Program-made: the position numbers and the translations under genes | Shown here: positions 22,970-32,600 of the stretch, piece by piece | Numbering within the stretch: position 1 is the first letter of the stretch | Layout: the number at the start of each line of letters is the position of its first letter | DNA from: Prorocentrum cordatum | Taxonomy: Eukaryota > Sar > Dinophyceae > Prorocentrales > Prorocentraceae | Length of the DNA: 62,500 nucleotides | Direction of reading: 5' to 3' | Assembly: GCA_963575745.1 (NCBI GenBank) | Contig: CAUYUJ010022548.1 | Span: 486,416-548,915, forward strand | The notes under the pieces: model-generated | What the model saw: only the letters and a program-made list of their open reading frames with translations | What the model was told of the DNA's origin: nothing | Databases searched by the model: none

Positions 22970-23328
22970 TCATCACCATCATCATCATCATAAACATCAT
23001 CAACACCATCAACATCATCAACATCAACATCATCACCAACATCGTCATCATCATGCGGGCACCGTCATCATCATCATCATCATAAACATCATCATCAACG
23101 TCAGCATCATCATCGGGACAACATCATCATCATCAGCATCACCATCATCATCTCATCATCATCTCATCATCATCATCATCGGGACACAGTCATCGTCATC
23201 ATCATCAGCAGCATCACCATAATCATCATCATAATCGGGACACCATCATGATCACCATCGTTCTCATCATCAACATTACCATCAACATCGTCATCATCCT
23301 CGGGGCACCATCATCATCAAGATCATCG

Positions 23329-23365
<37 letters not shown>

Positions 23366-23627
23366 GACATCATCAGCAACAACACCACCATCATCATTGG
23401 GGCACCATCATCATCATGAGCAACATCATCACAAACATCTTCGTTATCATTATTATCATCATCGGGACACCATTAGCATCACCATCATCATCATCACCAT
23501 CATCATCATCAACATCATCATCATCGGGACACCATAATCATCATCAACATCATCATCATCAACAGCATCATTATCGCCGGGACACCATTTCCATCAACAT
23601 CATCATCACCAACATCATCGGAAACAT

Positions 23628-23670
<43 letters not shown>

Positions 23671-23810
23671 GGGACACCATCATCGTCATCATCATCAACA
23701 TAATCATCATGAGCATCATCATCCTCATCATCGGGACACTATCATCATCATCGACACCATCGTCAACATCATCATCATCTTCATCGGGACACCATCATCA
23801 TCATCTCATC
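22970..23810. repeat. (ATC)n block with GGGACACC interruptions, left half
   Basis: CATCATCATC runs broken every 40-80 bp by CGGGACACC. The block is cut at 23810 by the retroelement and continues at 34581 with the same ATC and GGGACACC words, so the element was inserted into it. Confidence 0.85.
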
Positions 23811-23866
23811 ATGCTTCTTCTATTCTCTGTGAGCAAGCTCCTGCTGTCTCCGCAGCTTCTCTGCCC
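23811..23866 (+). repeat. Split direct repeat A1 (left end)
   Basis: Starts ATGCTTCTTCTATTCTCTGT immediately after ...CTCATC of the host array and is identical to A2 for 56 bp, ending CTCTGCCC, after which the two copies diverge. Confidence 0.9.
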
Positions 23867-23902
23867 AAGTGCCCCCCCGTCGGCCGCGCGTGCGGACGCC
23901 TT

Positions 23903-24514
23903 ATGCAGGCGGTCGCACAAGCGGCTCTCGGGGGCGCTGGGGAGATCTTCTTCAGGGGGCTGCGGGCCGCGCTCTACGAGCGGCTCGTGTCTGCCCCCCT
24001 CTCTGTGCTTCAGGACCAAGGGCCTCCTGCGCCTGCCTGGTCCATCCAGCAGGCGGACTCGTCCGAGGGTGAGGGGGCTTACTGCCCCCTCCCTTCGGCG
24101 GGTTCCGCCTGCCCCACCGTCTGCCTCGGGCTGGCGGTGGATCTGAGCGGCGGGGTCTCTCCCTGGCTGCTCAGCACGGTCGTCGCCCTCCTTTGGGTGA
24201 CGGCCGCGTGCAGCGCCTGCGCAGGCTGCTGCTTCGGGCTGCTGGGCCCGTACTGGCGGAGGCTCAGGGCCTCCGCCTGGCCGCGCGGTGCGGTTCCCTT
24301 CCCCTTGCGGCGCGAGCGCTGGCTTACGGGGTTCCGCCTCGGCCTCGAGCGCTCGAGCGGGCACCAGCATTCGGGCGGCTCCCACGACAGCGCCCTGATG
24401 GCTGAGCTGCCACCAGTTGGAGGGCCTCTATGGCCCGAGAGCGGCGGCTCGCGATTACGCACTCTCCAGCTGCAGCTGCTCAGCACGGCCTTTCGTCGCT
24501 CCTCCTTTGGGTGA
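23903..24514 (+). CDS. Leader ORF of the retroelement, possible broken gag N-terminus
   Basis: A 203-codon ATG-initiated frame between A1 and gag, in the gag frame. It has a Cys-rich hydrophobic stretch (around WLLSTVVALLWV and CSACAGCCFGLL) and near its end contains MAELPPVGG, which is also the start of the gag ORF at 24701. The repeat arises from a tandem duplication with 303-319-bp spacing. Either this is a separate leader protein or the original gag began upstream and was split by the duplication. No known domain. Confidence 0.4.
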   Translation: MQAVAQAALGGAGEIFFRGLRAALYERLVSAPLSVLQDQGPPAPAWSIQQADSSEGEGAYCPLPSAGSACPTVCLGLAVDLSGGVSPWLLSTVVALLWVTAACSACAGCCFGLLGPYWRRLRASAWPRGAVPFPLRRERWLTGFRLGLERSSGHQHSGGSHDSALMAELPPVGGPLWPESGGSRLRTLQLQLLSTAFRRSSFG

Positions 24515-24790
24515 CGCCGCACGCGCTCGCAGCGCCTGCGCAGGCTGCTGCTTCGGGCTGCTGGGCCCGTACGTGTGGCGGAGGCTTCCGCCTGGCCGCG
24601 CGGTGCGGTTCCTGCTTCCCCTCGCCGTGCGGCGCGACTGGTTCCTTCGGCCTCGGCTCGATTACGCCCAGCATTCGGGCGGCAGTTCCCACGACAATTG
24701 ATGGCTGAGCTGCCACCAGTTGGCGGAGGGCCTCTATGGCCCGAGCTCTACCCATTCGCGGCTCCCACGGCTCGCGATTACGCACGATGG
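24205..24790 (+). repeat. Tandem duplication, ~303-319-bp unit, in the element's 5' region
   Basis: CAGCGCCTGCGCAGGCTGCT occurs at 24211 and 24530. ATGGCTGAGCTGCCACCAGT occurs at 24398 and 24701. GGCTCGCGATTACGCAC recurs after each. Spacing differs (319 and 303), so indels accumulated within the units. Confidence 0.85.
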
Positions 24791-26641
24791 CGCCTAGACG
24801 ACGGCGACACCAGCTGGGCAGCTATCCCCCTCGCGTCTCGAGAAGGGGGCATCCTTCTGGCCCTGCCTGGCGCCTTTCGCTCTACGGCGGAGCTCGTGGC
24901 TGCCGAGGCGGATGGCTTTGCAGGAATGATAGGCCCTTTCCAGCTAGTGGACGTCCAGCTCCAGGGGGCCGCTTCACGGCCGCTCGCCACTACTGCATCC
25001 GTCCTCGTCGTAGATATCGAGGTTGCAGAGCTCGAGCTCGAGTCGCTTTAGCCTCTAGAGGTCGGGGAGGACGCAGTCATCGTTCCCTTCGCCGAGGTGC
25101 GGGGCCGCGTCTATTGGCCACATCCTTCGGGGGTTCGGGTGCTTCGCGAGGGCTACGCACGCTTGCACGGCGCCCCGCCTACTGCAGGAGAAGAGCCGCT
25201 CCCAGGGGCCGATCGGGCTACTCCCTATCACTCTGCCGACGAGATGGAGGAGCCCGAGGGGTTCGCGGCCGACGGGGAAGCCGACCGCACGGCCCCAAGT
25301 GCGCGATCTCCCGCGGACGCTGGAGCGCCGCGCGGCCCGCCCGCGAAGCGCGCGGGCACCGCCGCGCCGCCACGGGTCGCGGGTCCCGCTCCGATCGCTC
25401 CTGGTGCCCCTGCGGCGTCTCTGGACGACGGGGCTCCTATGACCCGTGCCGAAGTAGCTGCCGAAATGCGCGCCTTGCTTGCAGCCCACGCGGCCTCCAC
25501 GATGGTCGGCAGACCCGAGCCGCTGGGCCCCGCGCCGGCTGCCCGGAGCGATCGGCCCGAGGTGCCTCAGCTTTTCAGCGACGAAGCGGTGCGCCTCGGG
25601 CTGGATCCTGCGGGGATCGAGGCCGTCCTGTCTCACGCGCCCGTGGCCCCACAGCGGGTCTCCGCGCGTCCCAAGGGTCCGACCTCCGCGCTGGTCTCGG
25701 CGTGGGAAAAGGCGCGCTCTCTTGCTGTCCCTCGGGCCCCTTCGTCCGGTTTCGGAGCGATGGGTCCCCCGCCGCCACCTGGGCTAGCCCATCCCGCTGC
25801 GGCCGACGGCTTTGCCGAGGCGGGCGGCGCCGACGGGTCAGAGCCGCCCCATGCGGCCAATCCGACGGACTTCAGCCTCATGCTACAGTGCCTGCACCAG
25901 TCCCTCCTATTGCAGCAGGGGCGGGGCCATCGCCCAACCGTCCATCCGCTTCTGGGGACCCTGAGCGACTCAGCTCAAATTCCGCCCACGAGCTCGGGCG
26001 ACCCCGCGCCCGCATCGGCCCAGATGGGGGGCATTGCTCGGAGGCGCGAGTGGCAGCAAGCGCTGCTACAGCACGGCCCCGATGTGCGAGGACTGATGAA
26101 GGAGAATTTGGCCCGTGTCCTGGGCGTGGAAGTCAGCGCCGTGACCCCCATGGCCATGCATCAGTATTTTCGGGAGCACAGTCCCTTGGGGGCTCAGCCG
26201 ACGACGCACGAGTTGTTGACGCATTTCGCCTTCCTCAGCGCCGAGCTGTGGCGGGCCTGCGAAGAGGGCAACCCCGAGAGAGTCCAGACTTTACTGACGT
26301 GTCAGTGCATGTTCATCGACCAGCTGGCGGGGGACCGCGGCTATCTCGAGGCCGCCTGGTTCCTTACGGGGCTGGAGCCTCCCCCGTGTCGCGTGACCAG
26401 TCGTCACACGGAGCGCGAGGCCCAGACCCCGTTCTCACCCCTGGTGGATCCTCGCTGGCTGTCGGCGCAGGGCGAATACGTGAAGGAGCTGCAAGCATTT
26501 CGGGCGCGTCTCGACGCCGAGCGCGCCGTCGCGCTCCCCAAGCATCCACCTCATCAGCCCAAGCAGCCCAAGGTTTCGAAGCCCCCCTTCAAGTCCCAGG
26601 GTGCGTCCAAGGCACCGAAGGCGGTGCCCAAGAAGGACTGA
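24701..26641 (+). CDS. Gag-like protein of the retroelement, with one in-frame TAG
   Basis: A 646-codon frame starting at the ATG of MAELPPVGGG, interrupted once by TAG at 25049-25051 (codon 117); both sides read as the same protein style. I chose this ATG because the acidic, Trp-containing N-terminal part stays in frame with the main 25097-26641 stretch. The middle is Ala/Pro-rich, then comes a helical region near FSLMLQCLHQSLLLQQG and a basic Lys/Pro-rich C-terminus ending KAVPKKD, fitting nucleic-acid binding. No zinc knuckle is present. Assignment as Gag rests on position before pol. The stop may be a mutation or a readthrough codon. The pol frame overlaps it in the -1 register. Confidence 0.7.
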
Positions 26642-29600
26642 GGGCGCCTTTGGCGCCCGCCTCCTGGAAGGGTGGGCCTTCGCGGGGCCGGGGTACGCCG
26701 CCGCGCACAGTCTGCACCGACGCTGTTGCGGCTGCTAGGCGCGTTTGGGCTCAGCGAGGGCGTGAGGGTAGGAATGCGCTCTTCCAGCGATGCTGTTGCG
26801 GCCCCGCAGGGAGGAGTACGTTCCGCCACCACGCCCTTCGCTCTGCTCCGAACCGCTTCTCGGATCCCTTCGGCCATTTTGGCCGACGCCTGCCTCAGTC
26901 GAGCGCGCCCTCCAGGGGGCCTGCAGCTCCTGAGGTTGGTGTCCCTGCTGGTGCCTGTTCTCCTTCAAGCACCCCTGCTGCTCTTGCCAAAGTCGCGCCA
27001 TTCGTCGCTGACTTGTCTGCCTTGCTGCGCCTGTTTCCAGGCGCGAACATTGATATCACCCACTGGGCGGCAGCGCTGTCCCAGGTTGGGATGGGTGCTC
27101 GATGTTCTCTTGGATCTTTCTCCCGCTCATCTATGCGTGCAATGGACAGGGACGACCCGTACCTTTTGGGGCCGCCTCCCCGCGATCCTTGGCCGTGCCC
27201 GCCTGCTCCACCTCTTGGTCCCCCGCCTGACGGCTTGTCGGCGAGGCGCAGGGAGCGCTGGAGATTGCGGCGCGCGGCGCGGACGCTCGCGCAGTATTCT
27301 GTTATTGCGTTGAATTGGCTCACCTTGGGTCATCCTAGCCTCGCTCCCGCCGAGGCTCGCGTCCGCGCCACGGTCTCGCCCTGCCAGGAGGGCGTCCGCA
27401 CCCGTATCGAACGGTTGTGTCGGATCGCAGTTCGCCTCGCCCGTGGCGGCAAGAGCGACTTAGGTCGAGCCTTCGCCAAGTTCGACTCCACTGAGGTCTC
27501 GCTCCATGGCCTGGCCACCCATGTTGCAGCTTTGGAGGCCTCCTTCACTTCCTCTTCTTCCGTACCCGCCCCCATGCGGCACTGCCCGACCAGCGCTCCT
27601 TCTGTGCCTGGTTCGTTGGCGGCTGCGGCGGCTTGGGACTCCACCCAGGCCGAGCCCTTCGATTTGAAAGTCAGGGCGTCTCGCATCAAGTGGGATTATT
27701 CGCCAGAGTTTGATCCCGTTCCCTTCCTCTCCGACGCTCGAGTCCGCGAAGCTTTCATCGATCCAGAGGTGATGCGGCTACCGGCATCAGAGTGGCCTGC
27801 TGGCCAGAAGGGAGCGCGCGTCCATATGGACCGCGCCGAGCTGTGGGCCCTACTCCAGAAGTGGGATGCCTGTGGCGCCCTGTACCTGACTCCTGCTTCG
27901 GACCTCGCCTGGGATGAAGCCTGTGGAGCTTTCAGGGTACCGAAGGACAGCGATTTCGACAGGCTGATCCTGAACCCCACGGTCGTGAACAGCCGCTGTG
28001 CTTCAATTTCGTCCAGCACCCAGCGCCTTGGCCAAGGTTTCCTGCTGTGCCGTTTGGGGCTGGCACCTGGGGAATGGCTGGCAGTTTCTTGTGACGACCT
28101 ACGGGAGTTTTACTACACTTTCCGCGTCCCTCCCGCGCGCGCCAGACGTAACGCCCTGCGCGTTCGTCTGCCATCATCTCGCTTCAAGGCCTTTCGAGCC
28201 TGGCGCCCCGAGCTTGAAGGTGTGGATGTCGCGCCCTGCCTCAATGCTCTGGCGATGGGCGACAACATGGCTGTGGAGATTGCCAACTCTGCGCATGAAG
28301 GCGTCTTGCACAGCTTCGGGGCTTTGCGGCCTCACGAGCAGGTTGTCCACCGCTCGCCCTTCCCGCGGGGCCCGTTTGTCGAGATGCTGAATATTGATGA
28401 CCATACAGGTTTTCAGAAGCTCTCGTGGCGTGGCTCCGCTCCTCGCCCCGACGACCCGTGTCGCCGTGATCGTGAGGTCTTTGCCGCCTGTGATGCGGGC
28501 TACCCGCGCGTGGGCCTGATACAGCATCCAGGCAAGCGCGCGCGCGGCGAAACGCACAAGGTGGTGGTGGGCGCCGAGGTGGAGGGGCGCATAGGCATCG
28601 TCTGCGCTCCTCTTGTGCGGACGGTGGCCTTGTGCAGGCTGACCCTGATCCAAATCTACCTCGGGATCACCACCCGCTCCCTGCTAGCCTCTCTTGTGGG
28701 CTGCTGGGTCCAGGTCTTCCTCTATCGCCGCCCGATGCTCGCCATCTTCACGCACGTCTACAACTTCTTGTCGCGCCTGGCGACCGAGGACGGCATCGAA
28801 TACGACCTGCCCCCTTATGTTCGCGACGAGCTTCTGGCCTGCACCTTTTTAGCCTTTACGGCTATAACCGACCTTCGGGCGCAGCCTTGCCCCGAGGTGT
28901 TCGGTACGGACGCGTCTCTCGGCTGGGGGGGCGTTGTCCGCGCTCCTATCAGCCCGCAGCTCTCCGCCGAGCTGTGGCGCAGATCGGAGCACGGGGGGTG
29001 GCACACGATTCTGCACAATCGGAGCCTCCTCGCCGTACTCAGCCGCGGCGTGCCCTTGGGCCCTGAGCTCACCCAACTGCATCACGACCTGGGGCTCCCG
29101 TCTATTGAGCCCCCCGTCGCGCCGCGTTGGGTCACCGAGCTATCAGAGGCGCTGCGCTTTCGGCTCGCGTACAAATGGGAGTTTCGCATGCCTCGTCACA
29201 TCAATATCCTTGAGACCACAGTGTATAAGAGTCTGTGCAAATACTGTTGTGTTCGCCTCCCTGACTCTCGTATCCCCGTTCTCCTGGATTCAAAAGTGGC
29301 TTTGGGCGCGACCGCGCACGGGCGCAGCAGCTCTCCTGGTCTATCTCATGTTCTCTCGACCACTTTGCCCTATGTGATAGGAGGAGGTTTATATATGGGA
29401 GGCATGTACGTGCCCACGGACGTGCATAGGGCCGACGATCCCACGCGCAACCGTGCGGCGAGGCCCCCGTCTCGTGACCCTCCCGCCTGGTTAGTGGAAG
29501 CAGAGAGAGGAAAATTTACTCGCTTTGATTGCATCGCGTACGCCGACTCCCGCTCGTCATTCCCTACTTGTCTCTGGGGCCGATTTGTTGCGCAGCTTGT

Positions 29601-32600
29601 GGCTCGAGGCCCCGAGGGGTTGCTCAGCCACCGTTGGGCGGCCGCCCCCCCCCTCTCGGTGGGCGCGGGGATGGCCGCCGACGCCGCCGGCGACGGCGCC
29701 CAGGGCGAAGCCCTCGACCCCTCGGGCGCCGCCGAGAGCAGCAGCGAAGCTGCTCTCGCCAGCGGAGAGCGTCGCGGGCCTCGCAACGCGCTCTTCGCTG
29801 ACAGCGACCGGCCTCTCACATCCACAGCAGACGCCACGCCCAAAGCGTCTGCGTCCTCGGAGGGCGGCTCGCACGGCCCCGACCCTGCCGCCGCCAGCGC
29901 TGGTTCGGCTCCCCCGGCCGCCAAGCGTGCTCCGCCTCTGGCCCTCCGCTCCAAGGCCGCGGCGGCCCCTCCGCCTGCGATCGGGGGGGGCTCGTCGCGC
30001 GTCGGCTCACGGGAAGCGCCAAAGGGGGCCACGGCTGCTACCCCCCGCATCTTCCAGCGAGCGGCCAGGGTGAGCGCCTCTCGCCAACTGCTTGGCGTCG
30101 TGGACGGGGCCTCGCGCAGCACCATCGAAGCCGCCTTCAGGCGCCAGTCCCTAGTCTACCATCCAGACAGGACTCCTGCGCACTTGGGGGCCGATGAGCG
30201 AGCAGCCCGCGCGCTCAACTGGAAGCAGCTCTGTGACGCCAAGTCAGTGTTGCTCCAGGCCCTCTCGCAGGCCGCCGCGCCGCCCGCTGGTCCTAGCACG
30301 GGCGGTGACGGTCCTGCCGCTCGCGCCTACGCCCAGGCAAAAGCGGCAGGGAAGGGCGCCCGCAAGGGCAAGCTGGCTCCTGGGTCGACCATGGCCCTTC
30401 AGGCGCTCGAAGAAGCGGTCTCTTCGCGGGTCGCCCTGGCGAGTGCCGAGCTGGCCCCTCGGGCTGCCCTCCCCGCCTCGGGCGCGCCTCTCCCAAGGAG
30501 CGGGGTTTCGTCTGCCCTCGCGACGCGGGCGGCTGAGTCTGATGCCATCCTCGCCTCCGCCGTGTCGCGCGGCCGCGTGGAGCTCGACGCACTCCGCACC
30601 GCGCGTGCCGACGCCACCAGGCGCACGGTGCAGGCTCCTGCACGCGGCGAAGGCGAGCGTGCCGTCGCTCGTGCCGAGCTCGCGGAAGGGATGGCCGATC
30701 GCGCCTACTTCCGACGCTTGCGCGAGGCCGCCAGTCGTGAGGCCGCGGGCTTGCCGCGTACGGCCCCCGTCCAGCTGGGTCGGGATTGGCGCAAAACTCT
30801 GCGCGCCGTCCTGCACAACGCTGAGGTCTCGACGGGCCTCGCCAACGCGGATCGTGCCGCTCGTGCTGGGGACGCCCCCGCGTCGTCCACTGGGCGCTCC
30901 CTGGCCGAGGTGGAAGCTGTGGACCCGCGCGCCTTGGCGAGACCTGCCGACGACCCAGCGTCCAGCTTCAGCCGTCGTGAGGGGCGCGCGGTCCGCGCCC
31001 GCCTGGGCCCGCGGGACGAAGCTGTCGAGGACCAGCCCAATCGCGGTGGTCACGCGCCGCACTCCGCCTCGCGCACGGGCGCCGCGCGCAACAGGCGCGC
31101 CAAGAAGCAGCGGCGAGCTTCGACGGCGGCGCTCCCCGCCCCTGAGGGGGGGGCCGCCACGACGCCGGGCCGCAGGGCGCGTCGCACTGCTAATGCGCGC
31201 CGCTGGGCAGGCGCGGCACGCCCCAGCTCCGCCGCGGGAGTGGGCCCTCCACCGCGGAGCCGCAGCCCTGCCCGCAGCCGCACGCGGTCTCCGAACCCGT
31301 ACGGGACTGATCACACCTCTCCCTCGGGAGGCTGCTCCTCGCCTCCCATCGACGGCTCGATCTCGCCTGAGGAGCCGTCGGGGCCGCCGGCGGGGGAGGC
31401 ATCGGAGGGCCCGCACACTCCTGACGGGTCTCCGCCCGCGAGCGCCCGCAGCCGCTCGAGAGCGGAGCCCGCGTGCGAGGAGGACTCTCCGACGGAGCTC
31501 GAGGACGTCGTGCTGAGTGCCCTCGCTGACTCCTCGGTGGACCTCGAGCGCGTCGTGGCGGGCCTGAACCCCGAGGTCCTCCTCCGCTTGCAGGCGGCCT
31601 TCCCTCGCCGCGCGGAGGCCTCTCCGCCCGCCGCTCACGCCGCGGCTCGCAGCCGCTCTCGGGGCCGCGGCACGCGTGCAGGCTCCGAGACGCCGCGGCC
31701 CGTCCCCCCGCCGCCGCCACCACCCCGTCACCACTCTGGTGGGCGTGCGGCGTCGCGATCCCGCGGGTCGGCCGCCGGCCAGGGGCTTAGTCGAGCGAAC
31801 GCGCGCGACTCCTCTCGTGCGCCTTCGCGTCAGGCGACGTCGCCTGGGCGTCGCGAGGTGCGCTCCCCTCGAGTCGCTCCGAAGCGTCGCCCGAGCCCCG
31901 CCACTTCGCAGCAGCCAGCCACGCCCCGCCATGGTGCGAGCTCGGACGTCGCCTTCGCAGGCAGCTCCCGCGCGGACTCCGCTGCTCAGGCCCCTCCGAC
32001 TTCGGTAGGCATGCGCTCTTCCAGCGATGCTGTTGCGGCCCCGCAGGGAGGAGGGCGTGCCGCCGAGGAAGGGGGGTCTTCGAGTGGCTTCGCGCTTGGC
32101 CGAGCTTCAGAGCCCGAGCTGCATCTCAGCGGCTCTCACAGCGGTGACGCTGGAAGCGCCGCGGCTGCAGCCTTCGCAGCGCGGCGCACGGCCTCTGCGG
32201 CCGCTGAGCAGCCCTTGCCTCCAGGGGCCGCCAGCGCCCTAGCGTGGCGCCTCAACATCGGCGGTGAGAAGATCACTGTGGTGAGGTGGGGACCCGCCTG
32301 GCAAGCTGCCTTCCAGAGCGCGGCGTCGTGGCTGAGGTCTTTCGCACCCGCAGGGGCCGCCGAGCCCGAGGGCAAGGATGACTTGCACTGCCTCCTGCGG
32401 GCCTTGCACGCCTACAAGCGCCTGTTTCAGACAGGCGGCGCCGAGCCGATCGACGAGGCCTCGTGGTTGCATCCTTACGTGGCCGTCGTCGAGCCCGAGG
32501 CTATCCCCGCGCATGCTGACCTCCAAGCCATGGGGGCGGGCGCCATCCGTGGCATCGGGCTCGGCTCAAAGATCGAGCAGCGGCGGCGCGCGGGCAAATT

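Noticed and set aside
22970-23810. A CRISPR-like pattern of regular GGGACACC words between ATC runs
   Set aside because: Spacers are themselves ATC repeats, the repeat is only 8-9 bp, and the genome is eukaryotic.
24736-26640. The first ~635 codons of the 3,143-codon frame as part of Pol
   Set aside because: They overlap gag in another frame, are Arg-rich and domain-free, and look like a GC-driven shadow.
30244-31932. A 562-codon minus-strand frame opposite pol
   Set aside because: It is antisense to the J-domain and SR-rich region, is Arg-rich without domains, and follows from the codon bias of pol.
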